From assembly GCA_027186245.1 (NCBI GenBank), contig CP114492.1, positions 4,786,501-4,850,500 on the forward strand: a stretch of 64,000 bases of DNA. Direction: 5' to 3'. The number at the start of each line of letters is the position of its first letter. Position 1 is the first letter of the stretch. The notes under the pieces are model-generated. The model made no database searches and had not been told where the DNA came from. It was given only the letters and a program-made list of their open reading frames with translations. A program made the position numbers and the translations under genes. Below, one piece after another: positions 24,086-37,569 of the stretch. The stretch is from Coriaria nepalensis. Taxonomy: Eukaryota; Streptophyta; Magnoliopsida; Cucurbitales; Coriariaceae.

Positions 24086-25505
24086 AGTTCAAACTAAATC
24101 CATTTTGCCACTTCAAATACGAATTTCATGCATAACTTGCAAATGACCTTTCGAAGGCAAGTAAGCATTTCTTTAATCTTCAAGTCATTCCAGTGACTCT
24201 ATTTGAGTGAATAACTCGCTTGAAAGTAGTCCGAATGAATTGTACTTTCACCCTTGAAACATGACTTTGGTGCATATCATGCAAATGATCTTTTGAAGCC
24301 AAGTATGCATTTGTTTAACCTTAAAATCATTCTAATGACTCATTTCAAGTCAATAACCAATTTGAAATTAGTTCGAACAAAATCTATTTTCGCACTTGAA
24401 ACACGACCTACATGAAAAACTTGCAATTGAGATTTTAAAGGAAAGTATGCGTTTGGTTAATCTTGAAGTCATTTTAATGACTCTATTCAAGTCAATAACT
24501 CATTTGAAAGCTTTTGGAACGAATTCTATTTTCGCATTTCAAACACGAATTTTATTCTTAACATGCAGATGATATTTTGAAGCTAAGTATGCATTTGTTT
24601 CATTTTAAAATCATTCCAATGACTCTTTCCAAGTCAATAACTCATTTGAAGCTAGTTCGAACAAATTCTATTTTCGCACTTCAAACACGACCGACATGCA
24701 ATACTTGCAATTGAGCTTTTAAAGAAAAGTACGGATTTGTTTAATCTTAAAGTCATTCCAATGACTCTATTCAAGTCAATAACTCATTCGAAGCTAGTTC
24801 GGACAAATTCTATTTTCGCACTTCAAACACAACCGACATGCAATACTTGCAATTGAGCTTTTAATGGAAAGTATGCGTTTGGTTAATCTTGAAGTCATTT
24901 TAATGACTCTATTCAAGTCAATAACTCATTTGAAAGCTTTTGGAACGAATTCTATTTTCGCATTTCAAACACGAATTTTATTCATAACATGCAGATGATA
25001 TTTTGAAGCTAAGTATGCATTTGTTTCATTTTAAAATCATTCCAATGACTCTTTCCAAGTCAATAACTCATTTGAAGCTAGTTCGAACAAATTCTATTTT
25101 CGCACTTCAAACACGACCGACATGCAATACTTGCAATTGAGCTTTTACAGAAAAGTACGGATTTGTTTAATCTTAAAGTCATTCCAATGACTCTATTCAA
25201 GTCAATAACTCATTTGAAGCTAGTTCGGACAAATTCTATTTTCGCACTTCAAACACAACCGACATGCAATACTTGCAATTGAGCTTTTAATGGAAAGTAT
25301 GGATTTGTCTCATCTTAAAGTCATTCCGACGACTTTTTCCAAATTAATAACTCATTTAAAAGCATTTGGAACGAATTCTATTTTCGCGCTTCAAACACGA
25401 CTTTTATGCATGACATGCAAATGATATTTTGAAGCTAAGAATGCATTATTTTCACCTTAAAATCATTCCAATGACTCTTCCCAAGTCAATAACTCAGTTG
25501 AAACC
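24086..25505 (+). repeat. HOR 12: 10-mer with a private T
   Basis: 10-mer with GAGTGA in D. The first C reads GCATTTC (T at 24539) where every other 10-mer has GCATTCC. It is the only private change I see in the ten 10-mers, and the core C has T at this position, so conversion from the neighbouring C is possible. Confidence 0.96.
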
Positions 25506-26925
25506 AGTTCAAACTAAATCCATTTTGCCACTTCAAATACGAATTTCATGCATAACTTGCAAATGACCTTTCGAAGGCAAGTAAGCATTTCTTTAATCTT
25601 CAAGTCATTCCAGTGACTCTATTTGAGTGAATAACTCGCTTGAAAGTAGTCCGAATGAATTGTACTTTCACCCTTGAAACATGACTTTGGTGCATATCAT
25701 GCAAATGATCTTTTGAAGCCAAGTATGCATTTGTTTAACCTTAAAATCATTCTAATGACTCATTTCAAGTCAATAACCAATTTGAAATTAGTTCGAACAA
25801 AATCTATTTTCGCACTTGAAACACGACCTACATGAAAAACTTGCAATTGAGATTTTAAAGGAAAGTATGCGTTTGGTTAATCTTGAAGTCATTTTAATGA
25901 CTCTATTCAAGTCAATAACTCATTTGAAAGCTTTTGGAACGAATTCTATTTTCGCATTCCAAACACGAATTTTATTCTTAACATGCAGATGATATTTTGA
26001 AGCTAAGTATGCATTTGTTTCATTTTAAAATCATTCCAATGACTCTTTCCAAGTCAATAACTCATTTGAAGCTAGTTCGAACAAATTCTATTTTCGCACT
26101 TCAAACACGACCGACATGCAATACTTGCAATTGAGCTTTTAAAGAAAAGTACGGATTTGTTTAATCTTAAAGTCATTCCAATGACTCTATTCAAGTCAAT
26201 AACTCATTCGAAGCTAGTTCGGACAAATTCTATTTTCGCACTTCAAACACAACCGACATGCAATACTTGCAATTGAGCTTTTAATGGAAAGTATGCGTTT
26301 GGTTAATCTTGAAGTCATTTTAATGACTCTATTCAAGTCAATAACTCATTTGAAAGCTTTTGGAACGAATTCTATTTTCGCATTTCAAACACGAATTTTA
26401 TTCATAACATGCAGATGATATTTTGAAGCTAAGTATGCATTTGTTTCATTTTAAAATCATTCCAATGACTCTTTCCAAGTCAATAACTCATTTGAAGCTA
26501 GTTCGAACAAATTCTATTTTCGCACTTCAAACACGACCGACATGCAATACTTGCAATTGAGCTTTTACAGAAAAGTACGGATTTGTTTAATCTTAAAGTC
26601 ATTCCAATGACTCTATTCAAGTCAATAACTCATTTGAAGCTAGTTCGGACAAATTCTATTTTCGCACTTCAAACACAACCGACATGCAATACTTGCAATT
26701 GAGCTTTTAATGGAAAGTATGGATTTGTCTCATCTTAAAGTCATTCCGACGACTTTTTCCAAATTAATAACTCATTTAAAAGCATTTGGAACGAATTCTA
26801 TTTTCGCGCTTCAAACACGACTTTTATGCATGACATGCAAATGATATTTTGAAGCTAAGAATGCATTATTTTCACCTTAAAATCATTCCAATGACTCTTC
26901 CCAAGTCAATAACTCAGTTGAAACC
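25506..26925 (+). repeat. HOR 13: 10-mer, 1,420 bp
   Basis: 10-mer with GAGTGA in D. It is the third GAGTGA unit in a row, breaking the otherwise regular one-C, two-G order of the block. Confidence 0.96.
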
Positions 26926-28345
26926 AGTTCAAACTAAATCCATTTTGCCACTTCAAATACGAATTTCATGCATAACTTGCAAATGACCTTTCGAAGGCAA
27001 GTAAGCATTTCTTTAATCTTCAAGTCATTCCAGTGACTCTATTTGAGTCAATAACTCGCTTGAAAGTAGTCCGAATGAATTGTACTTTCACCCTTGAAAC
27101 ATGACTTTGGTGCATATCATGCAAATGATCTTTTGAAGCCAAGTATGCATTTGTTTAACCTTAAAATCATTCTAATGACTCATTTCAAGTCAATAACCAA
27201 TTTGAAATTAGTTCGAACAAAATCTATTTTCGCACTTGAAACACGACCTACATGAAAAACTTGCAATTGAGATTTTAAAGGAAAGTATGCGTTTGGTTAA
27301 TCTTGAAGTCATTTTAATGACTCTATTCAAGTCAATAACTCATTTGAAAGCTTTTGGAACGAATTCTATTTTCGCATTCCAAACACGAATTTTATTCTTA
27401 ACATGCAGATGATATTTTGAAGCTAAGTATGCATTTGTTTCATTTTAAAATCATTCCAATGACTCTTTCCAAGTCAATAACTCATTTGAAGCTAGTTCGA
27501 ACAAATTCTATTTTCGCACTTCAAACACGACCGACATGCAATACTTGCAATTGAGCTTTTAAAGAAAAGTACGGATTTGTTTAATCTTAAAGTCATTCCA
27601 ATGACTCTATTCAAGTCAATAACTCATTCGAAGCTAGTTCGGACAAATTCTATTTTCGCACTTCAAACACAACCGACATGCAATACTTGCAATTGAGCTT
27701 TTAATGGAAAGTATGCGTTTGGTTAATCTTGAAGTCATTTTAATGACTCTATTCAAGTCAATAACTCATTTGAAAGCTTTTGGAACGAATTCTATTTTCG
27801 CATTTCAAACACGAATTTTATTCATAACATGCAGATGATATTTTGAAGCTAAGTATGCATTTGTTTCATTTTAAAATCATTCCAATGACTCTTTCCAAGT
27901 CAATAACTCATTTGAAGCTAGTTCGAACAAATTCTATTTTCGCACTTCAAACACGACCGACATGCAATACTTGCAATTGAGCTTTTACAGAAAAGTACGG
28001 ATTTGTTTAATCTTAAAGTCATTCCAATGACTCTATTCAAGTCAATAACTCATTTGAAGCTAGTTCGGACAAATTCTATTTTCGCACTTCAAACACAACC
28101 GACATGCAATACTTGCAATTGAGCTTTTAATGGAAAGTATGGATTTGTCTCATCTTAAAGTCATTCCGACGACTTTTTCCAAATTAATAACTCATTTAAA
28201 AGCATTTGGAACGAATTCTATTTTCGCGCTTCAAACACGACTTTTATGCATGACATGCAAATGATATTTTGAAGCTAAGAATGCATTATTTTCACCTTAA
28301 AATCATTCCAATGACTCTTCCCAAGTCAATAACTCAGTTGAAACC
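26926..28345 (+). repeat. HOR 14: 10-mer, 1,420 bp
   Basis: 10-mer with GAGTCA in D (C at 27049), 5,680 bp (four units) after HOR 10's. Confidence 0.96.
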
Positions 28346-29765
28346 AGTTCAAACTAAATCCATTTTGCCACTTCAAATACGAATTTCATGCATAACTTGC
28401 AAATGACCTTTCGAAGGCAAGTAAGCATTTCTTTAATCTTCAAGTCATTCCAGTGACTCTATTTGAGTGAATAACTCGCTTGAAAGTAGTCCGAATGAAT
28501 TGTACTTTCACCCTTGAAACATGACTTTGGTGCATATCATGCAAATGATCTTTTGAAGCCAAGTATGCATTTGTTTAACCTTAAAATCATTCTAATGACT
28601 CATTTCAAGTCAATAACCAATTTGAAATTAGTTCGAACAAAATCTATTTTCGCACTTGAAACACGACCTACATGAAAAACTTGCAATTGAGATTTTAAAG
28701 GAAAGTATGCGTTTGGTTAATCTTGAAGTCATTTTAATGACTCTATTCAAGTCAATAACTCATTTGAAAGCTTTTGGAACGAATTCTATTTTCGCATTCC
28801 AAACACGAATTTTATTCTTAACATGCAGATGATATTTTGAAGCTAAGTATGCATTTGTTTCATTTTAAAATCATTCCAATGACTCTTTCCAAGTCAATAA
28901 CTCATTTGAAGCTAGTTCGAACAAATTCTATTTTCGCACTTCAAACACGACCGACATGCAATACTTGCAATTGAGCTTTTAAAGAAAAGTACGGATTTGT
29001 TTAATCTTAAAGTCATTCCAATGACTCTATTCAAGTCAATAACTCATTCGAAGCTAGTTCGGACAAATTCTATTTTCGCACTTCAAACACAACCGACATG
29101 CAATACTTGCAATTGAGCTTTTAATGGAAAGTATGCGTTTGGTTAATCTTGAAGTCATTTTAATGACTCTATTCAAGTCAATAACTCATTTGAAAGCTTT
29201 TGGAACGAATTCTATTTTCGCATTTCAAACACGAATTTTATTCATAACATGCAGATGATATTTTGAAGCTAAGTATGCATTTGTTTCATTTTAAAATCAT
29301 TCCAATGACTCTTTCCAAGTCAATAACTCATTTGAAGCTAGTTCGAACAAATTCTATTTTCGCACTTCAAACACGACCGACATGCAATACTTGCAATTGA
29401 GCTTTTACAGAAAAGTACGGATTTGTTTAATCTTAAAGTCATTCCAATGACTCTATTCAAGTCAATAACTCATTTGAAGCTAGTTCGGACAAATTCTATT
29501 TTCGCACTTCAAACACAACCGACATGCAATACTTGCAATTGAGCTTTTAATGGAAAGTATGGATTTGTCTCATCTTAAAGTCATTCCGACGACTTTTTCC
29601 AAATTAATAACTCATTTAAAAGCATTTGGAACGAATTCTATTTTCGCGCTTCAAACACGACTTTTATGCATGACATGCAAATGATATTTTGAAGCTAAGA
29701 ATGCATTATTTTCACCTTAAAATCATTCCAATGACTCTTCCCAAGTCAATAACTCAGTTGAAACC
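28346..29765 (+). repeat. HOR 15: 10-mer, 1,420 bp
   Basis: 10-mer with GAGTGA in D. No private change seen. Confidence 0.96.
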
Positions 29766-31185
29766 AGTTCAAACTAAATCCATTTTGCCACTTCAAATAC
29801 GAATTTCATGCATAACTTGCAAATGACCTTTCGAAGGCAAGTAAGCATTTCTTTAATCTTCAAGTCATTCCAGTGACTCTATTTGAGTGAATAACTCGCT
29901 TGAAAGTAGTCCGAATGAATTGTACTTTCACCCTTGAAACATGACTTTGGTGCATATCATGCAAATGATCTTTTGAAGCCAAGTATGCATTTGTTTAACC
30001 TTAAAATCATTCTAATGACTCATTTCAAGTCAATAACCAATTTGAAATTAGTTCGAACAAAATCTATTTTCGCACTTGAAACACGACCTACATGAAAAAC
30101 TTGCAATTGAGATTTTAAAGGAAAGTATGCGTTTGGTTAATCTTGAAGTCATTTTAATGACTCTATTCAAGTCAATAACTCATTTGAAAGCTTTTGGAAC
30201 GAATTCTATTTTCGCATTCCAAACACGAATTTTATTCTTAACATGCAGATGATATTTTGAAGCTAAGTATGCATTTGTTTCATTTTAAAATCATTCCAAT
30301 GACTCTTTCCAAGTCAATAACTCATTTGAAGCTAGTTCGAACAAATTCTATTTTCGCACTTCAAACACGACCGACATGCAATACTTGCAATTGAGCTTTT
30401 AAAGAAAAGTACGGATTTGTTTAATCTTAAAGTCATTCCAATGACTCTATTCAAGTCAATAACTCATTCGAAGCTAGTTCGGACAAATTCTATTTTCGCA
30501 CTTCAAACACAACCGACATGCAATACTTGCAATTGAGCTTTTAATGGAAAGTATGCGTTTGGTTAATCTTGAAGTCATTTTAATGACTCTATTCAAGTCA
30601 ATAACTCATTTGAAAGCTTTTGGAACGAATTCTATTTTCGCATTTCAAACACGAATTTTATTCATAACATGCAGATGATATTTTGAAGCTAAGTATGCAT
30701 TTGTTTCATTTTAAAATCATTCCAATGACTCTTTCCAAGTCAATAACTCATTTGAAGCTAGTTCGAACAAATTCTATTTTCGCACTTCAAACACGACCGA
30801 CATGCAATACTTGCAATTGAGCTTTTACAGAAAAGTACGGATTTGTTTAATCTTAAAGTCATTCCAATGACTCTATTCAAGTCAATAACTCATTTGAAGC
30901 TAGTTCGGACAAATTCTATTTTCGCACTTCAAACACAACCGACATGCAATACTTGCAATTGAGCTTTTAATGGAAAGTATGGATTTGTCTCATCTTAAAG
31001 TCATTCCGACGACTTTTTCCAAATTAATAACTCATTTAAAAGCATTTGGAACGAATTCTATTTTCGCGCTTCAAACACGACTTTTATGCATGACATGCAA
31101 ATGATATTTTGAAGCTAAGAATGCATTATTTTCACCTTAAAATCATTCCAATGACTCTTCCCAAGTCAATAACTCAGTTGAAACC
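29766..31185 (+). repeat. HOR 16: 10-mer, last of the block
   Basis: 10-mer with GAGTGA in D. Its last three monomers (from about 30753) match the end of HOR 19 at an offset of 6,384 bp, so it also holds the left edge of the 6.4 kb duplication. Confidence 0.95.
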
Positions 31186-34100
31186 AGTTCAAACTAAATC
31201 CATTTTGCCACTTCAAATACGAATTTCATGCATAACTTGCAAATGACCTTTCGAAGGCAAGTAAGCATTTCTTTAATCTTCAAGTCATTCCAGTGACTCT
31301 ATTTGAGTCAATAACTCGCTTGAAAGTAGTCCGAATGAATTGTACTTTCACCCTTGAAACATGACTTTGGTGCATATCATGCAAATGATCTTTTGAAGCC
31401 AAGTATGCATTTGTTTAACCTTAAAATCATTCTAATGACTCATTTCAAGTCAATAACCAATTTGTAATTAGTTCGAACAAAATCTATTTTCGCACTTGAA
31501 ACACGACCTACATGAAAAACTTGCAATTGAGATTTTAAAGGAAAGTATGCGTTTGGTTAATCTTGAAGTCATTTTAATGACTCTATTCAAGTCAATAACT
31601 CATTTGAAAGCTTTTGGAACGAATTCTATTTTCGCATTCCAAACACGAATTTTATTCATAACATGCAGATGATATTTTGAAGCTAAGTATGCATTTGTTT
31701 CATTTTAAAATCATTCCAATGACTCTTTCCAAGTCAATAACTCATTTGAAGCTAGTTCGAACAAATTCTATTTTCGCACTTCAAACACGACCGACATGCA
31801 ATACTTGCAATTGAGCTTTTAAAGAAAAGTACGGATTTGTTTAATCTTAAAGTCATTCCAATGACTCTATTCAAGTCAATAACTCATTTGAAGCTAGTTC
31901 GGACAAATTCTATTTTCGCACTTCAAACACAACCGACATGCAATACTTGCAATTGTGCTTTTAATGGAAAGTATGCGTTTGGTTAATCTTGAAGTCATTT
32001 TAATGACTCTATTCAAGTCAATAACTCATTTGAAAGCTTTTGGAACGAATTCTATTTTCGCATTTCAAACACGAATTTTATTCATAACATGCAGATGATA
32101 TTTTGAAGCTAAGTATGCATTTGTTTCATTTTAAAATCATTCCAATGACTCTTTCCAAGTCAATAACTCATTTGAAGCTAGTTCGAACAAATTCTATTTT
32201 CGCACTTCAAACACGACCGACATGCAATACTTGCAATTGAGCTTTTAAAGAAAAGTACGGATTTGTTTAATCTTAACGTCATTCTAATGACTCTATTCAA
32301 GTCAATAACTCATTTGAAGCTAGTTCGGACAAATTCTATTTTCGCACTTCAAACACAACCGACATGCAATACTTGCAATTGAACTTTTAATGGAAAGTAT
32401 GCGTTTCGTTAATCTTGAAGTCATTTTAATGACTCTATTCAAGTCAATAACTCATTTGAAAGCTTTTGGAACGAATTCTATTTTCGCATTTCAAACACGA
32501 ATTTTATTCATAACATGCAGATGATATTTTGAAGCTAAGTATGCAATTGTTTCATTTTAAAATCATTCCAATGACTCTTTCCAAGTCAATAACTCATTTG
32601 AAGCTAGTTCGAACAAATTCTATTTTCGCACTTCAAACACGACCGACATGCAATACTTGCAATTGAGCTTTTAAAGAAAAGTACGGATTTGTTTAATCTT
32701 AAAGTCATTCCAATGACTCTATTCAAGTCAATAACTCAGTTGAAGCTAGTTCGGACAAATTCTATTTTCGCACTTCAAACACAACCGACATGCAATACTT
32801 GCAATTGAGCTTTTAATGGAAAGTATGCGTTTGGTTAATCTTGAAGTCATTTTAATGACTCTATTCAAGTCAATAACTCATTTGAAAGCTTTTGGATGTA
32901 TTTTCGCATTTCAAACACGAATTTTATTCATAACATGCAGATGATATTTTGAAGCTAAGTATGCATTTGTTTCATTTTAAAATCATTCCAATGACTCTTT
33001 CCAAGTCAATAACTCATTTGAAGCTAGTTCGAACAAATTCTATTTTCGCACTTCAAACACGACCGACATGCAATACTTGCAATTGAGCTTTTAAAGAAAA
33101 GTACGGATTTGTTTAATCTTAAAGTCATTCCAATGACTCTATTCAAGTCAATAACTCATTCGAAGCTAGTTCGGACAAATTCTATTTTCGCACTTCAAAC
33201 ACAACCGACATGCAATACTTGCAATTGAGCTTTTAATGGAAAGTATGCGTTTGGTTAATCTTGAAGTCATTTTAATGACTCTATTCAAGTCAATAACTCA
33301 TTTGAAAGCTTTTGGAACGAATTCTATTTTCGCATTCCAAACACGAATTTTATTCATAACATGCAGATGATATTTTGAAGCTAAGTTTGCATTTGTTTCA
33401 TTTTAAAATCATTCCAATGACTCTTTCCAAGTCAATAACTCATTTGAAGCTAGTTCAAACAAATTCTATTTTCGCACTTCAAACACGACCGACATGCAAT
33501 ACTTGCAATTGAGCTTTCAAAGAAAAGTACGGATTTGTTTAATCTTAACGTCATCCCAATGACTCTATTCAAGTCAATAACTCATTTGAAGCTAGTTCGG
33601 ACAAATTCTATTTTCGCACTTCAAACACAACCGACATGCAATACTTGCAATTGAGCTTTTAATGGAAAGTATGCGTTTGGTTAATCTTGAAGTCATTTTA
33701 ATGACTCTATTCAAGTCAATAACTCATTTGAAAGCTTTTGGAACGAATTCTATTTTCGCATTTCAAACACGAATTTTATTCATAACATGCAGATGATATT
33801 TTGAAGCTAAGTATGCATTTGTTTCATTTTAAAATCATTCCAATGACTCTTTCCAAGTCAATAACTCATTTGAAGCTAGTTCGAACAAATTCTATTTTCG
33901 CACTTCAAACACGACCGACATGCAATACTTGCAATTGAGCTTTTAAAGAAAAGTACGGATTTGTTTAATCTTAAAGTCATTCCAATGACTCTATTCAAGT
34001 CAATAACTCAGTTGAAGCTAGTTCGGACAAATTCTATTTTCGCACTTCAAACACAACCGACATGCAATACTTGCAATTGAGCTTTTAATGGAAAGTATGC

Positions 34101-34729
34101 GTTTGGTTAATCTTGAAGTCATTTTAATGACTGTATTCAAGTCAATAACTCGTTTGAAAGCTTTTGGAACGAATTCTATTTTCGCATTTCAAACACGAAT
34201 TTTATTCATAACATGCAGATGATATTTTGAAGCTAAGTATGCATTTGTTTCATTTTAAAATCATTCCAATGACTCTTTCCAAGTCAATAACTCATTTGAA
34301 GCTAGTTCGAACAAATTCTATTTTCGCACTTCAAACACGACCGACATGCAATACTTGCAATTGAGCTTTTACAGAAAAGTACGGATTTGTTTAATCTTAA
34401 AGTCATTCCAATGACTCTATTCAAGTCAATAACTCATTTGAAGCTAGTTCGGACAAATTCTATTTTCGCACTTCAAACACAACCGACATGCAATACTTGC
34501 AATTGAGCTTTTAATGGAAAGTATGGATTTGTCTCATCTTAAAGTCATTCCGACGACTTTTTCCAAATTAATAACTCATTTAAAAGCATTTGGAACGAAT
34601 TCTATTTTCGCGCTTCAAACACGACTTTTATGCATGACATGCAAATGATATTTTGAAGCTAAGAATGCATTATTTTCACCTTAAAATCATTCCAATGACT
34701 CTTCCCAAGTCAATAACTCAGTTGAAACC
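31186..34729 (+). repeat. HOR 17: 25-mer (n=6), one 6-bp deletion
   Basis: 25 monomers and 3,544 bp, with a deletion at 32894. It begins with 19-mer markers (GTAATTA, ATTCATAAC, AATTGTGC) but GAGTCA in D. It runs through the 19-mer right-cap-like A (GCTTTCAAAG, AACGTC), then adds two more trimers and ends with GCTTTTACAG. Markers shared only with HOR 20: GCGTTTCGTTAATC (near 32401) and AACGTCATCCC (near 33549). Also has ACTGTATTC with ACTCGTTTG (near 34130). Confidence 0.95.
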
Positions 34730-36433
34730 AGTTCAAACTAAATCCATTTTGCCACTTCAAATACGAATTTCATGCATAACTTGCAAATGACCTTTCGAAG
34801 GCAAGGAAGCATTTCTTTAATCTTCAAGTCATTCCAGTGACTCTATTTGAGTCAATAACTCGCTTGAAAGTAGTCCGAATGAATTGTACTTTCACCCTTG
34901 AAACATGACTTTGGTGCATATCATGCAAATGATCTTTTGAAGCCAAGTATACATTTGTTTAACCTTAAAATCATTCTAATGACTCATTTCAAGTCAATAA
35001 CCAATTTGAAATTAGTTCGAACAAAATCTATTTTCGCACTTGAAACACGACCTACATGAAAAACTTGCAATTGAGATTTTAAAGGAAAGTATGCGTTTGG
35101 TTAATCTTGAAGTCATTTTAATGACTCTATTCAAGTCAATAACTCATTTGAAAGCTTTTGGAACGAATTCTATTTTCGCATTCCAAACACGAATTTTATT
35201 CATAACATGCAGATGATATTTTGAAGCTAAGTATGCATTTGTTTCATTTTAAAATCATTCCAATGACTCTTTCCAAGTCAATAACTCATTTGAAGCTAGT
35301 TCGGACAAATTCTATTTTCGCACTTCAAACACAACCGACATGCAATACTTGCAATTGAGCTTTTAATGGAAAGTATGCGTTTGGTTAATCTTGAAGTCAT
35401 TTTAATGACTCTATTCAAGTCAATAACTCATTTGAAAGCTTTTGGAACGAATTCTATTTTCGCATTTCAAACACGAATTTTATTCATAACATGCAGATGA
35501 TATTTTGAAGCTAAGTATGCATTTGTTTCATTTTAAAATCATTCCAATGACTCTTTCCAAGTCAATAACTCATTTGAAGCTAGTTCGAACAAATTCTATT
35601 TTCGCACTTCAAACACGACCGACATGCAATACTTGCAATTGAGCTTTTAAAGAAAAGTACGGATTTGTTTAATCTTAAAGTCATTCCAATGACTCTATTC
35701 AAGTCAATAACTCATTTGAAGCTAGTTCGGACAAATTTTATTTTCGCACTTCAAACACAACCGACATGCAATACTTGCAATTGAGCTTTTAATGGAAAGT
35801 ATGCGTTTGGTTAATCTTGAAGTCATTTTAATGACTCTATTCAAGTCAATAACTCATTTGAAAGCTTTTGGAACGAATTCTATTCTCTCATTTCAAACAC
35901 GAATTTTATTCATAACATGCAGATGATATTTTGAAGCTAAGTATGCATTTGTTTCATTTTAAAATCATTCCAATGACTCTTTCCAAGTCAATAACTCATT
36001 TGAAGCTAGTTCGAACAAATTCTATTTTCGCACTTCAAACACGACCGACATGCAATACTTGCAATTGAGCTTTTACAGAAAAGTACGGATTTGTTTAATC
36101 TTAAAGTCATTCCAATGACTCTATTCAAGTCAATAACTCATTTGAAGCTAGTTCGGACAAATTCTATTTTCGCACTTCAAACACAACCGACATGCAATAC
36201 TTGCAATTGAGCTTTTAATGGAAAGTATGGATTTGTCTCATCTTAAAGTCATTCCGACGACTTTTTCCAAATTAATAACTCATTTAAAAGCATTTGGAAC
36301 GAATTCTATTTTCGCGCTTCAAACACGACTTTTATGCATGACATGCAAATGATATTTTGAAGCTAAGAATGCATTATTTTCACCTTAAAATCATTCCAAT
36401 GACTCTTCCCAAGTCAATAACTCAGTTGAAACC
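34730..36433 (+). repeat. HOR 18: 12-mer with an A monomer skipped
   Basis: D-E-B'-C-B-C-A-B-C-A-B*-F, 1,704 bp. At 35297/35298 the left-cap C runs straight into a B, so one A is missing and the 7+3n rule is broken. Markers: CAAGGAAGC in D, GTATACATTT in E, ACAAATTTTATT near 35733 in B, and TATTCTCTC near 35881 in C. All recur in HOR 21 and, with small changes, in HORs 23 and 26. Confidence 0.95.
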
Positions 36434-37569
36434 AGTTCAAACTAAATCCATTTTGCCACTTCAAATACGAATTTCATGCCTAACTTGCAAATGACCTTTC
36501 GAAGGCAAGTAAGCATTTCTTTAATCTTCAAGTCATTCCAGTGACTCTATTTGAGTCAATAACTCGCTTGAAAGTAGTCCGAATGAATTGTACTTTCACC
36601 CTTGAAACATGACTTTGGTGCATATCATGCAAATGATCTTTTGAAGCCAAGTATGCATTTGTTTAACCTTAAAATCATTCTAATGACTCATTTCAAGTCA
36701 ATAACCAATTTGAAATTAGTTCGAACAAAATCTATTTTCGCACTTGAAACACGACCTACATGAAAAACTTGCAATTGAGATTTTAAAGGAAAGTATGCGT
36801 TTGGTTAATCTTGAAGTCATTTTAATGACTCTATTCAAGTCAATAACTCATTTGAAAGCTTTTGGAACGAATTCTATTTTCGCATTCCAAACACGAATTT
36901 TATTCATAACATGCAGATGATATTTTGAAGCTAAGTATGCATTTGTTTCATTTTAAAATCATTCCAATGACTCTTTCCAAGTCAATAACTCATTTGAAGC
37001 TAGTTCGAACAAATTCTATTTTCGCACTTCAAACACGATCGACATGCAATACTTGCAATTGAGCTTTTAAAGAAAAGTACGGATTTGTTTAATCTTAAAG
37101 TCATTCCAATGACTCTATTCAAGTCAATAACTCAGTTGAAGCTAGTTCGAACAAATTCTATTTTCGCACTTCAAACACGACCGACATGCAATACTTGCAA
37201 TTGAGCTTTTACAGAAAAGTACGGATTTGTTTAATCTTAAAGTCATTCCAATGACTCTATTCAAGTCAATAACTCATTTGAAGCTAGTTCGGACAAATTC
37301 TATTTTCGCACTTCAAACACAACCGACATGCAATACTTGCAATTGAGCTTTTAATGGAAAGTATGGATTTGTCTCATCTTAAAGTCATTCCGACGACTTT
37401 TTCCAAATTAATAACTCATTTAAAAGCATTTGGAACGAATTCTATTTTCGCGCTTCAAACACGACTTTTATGCATGACATGCAAATGATATTTTGAAGCT
37501 AAGAATGCATTATTTTCACCTTAAAATCATTCCAATGACTCTTCCCAAGTCAATAACTCAGTTGAAACC
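36434..37569 (+). repeat. HOR 19: 8-mer, shortest unit
   Basis: D-E-B'-C-A-A-B*-F, 1,136 bp. At 37143/37144 an A (with GATCGAC at 37037 and a CTCAGTTGAAG end) is followed directly by the right-cap A (GCTTTTACAG), so B and C are missing and no trimer core remains. D has CCTAAC. This junction is also the seam of the 6,384-bp tandem duplication. Confidence 0.95.

Larger units (their letters stand above)
16986..31185 (+). repeat. Homogeneous block of ten 10-mers
   Basis: Ten units of exactly 1,420 bp without a single indel. Only two variable sites were seen by eye: C/G in D and T at 24539. The C form occurs at 17109, 21369 and 27049 (and at 31309 in HOR 17), with spacings of 4,260, 5,680 and 4,260 bp. 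This gives an order C-G-G, C-G-G-G, C-G-G, so the block was probably built from a three-unit (30-monomer) piece, with one extra unit. Confidence 0.9.

Noticed and set aside
16986..31185. Perfect 1,420-bp periodicity as an assembly artefact.
   Set aside because: Not dismissed completely, but the C/G site order and the private T at 24539 show the units are not one copied contig piece. Read depth would settle the copy number.
37000..37300. A-A junction in the 8-mer as a sign of an inserted element.
   Set aside because: The phase stays exact at 142 bp and both sides are ordinary A monomers, so it is a deletion of B-C, not an insertion.
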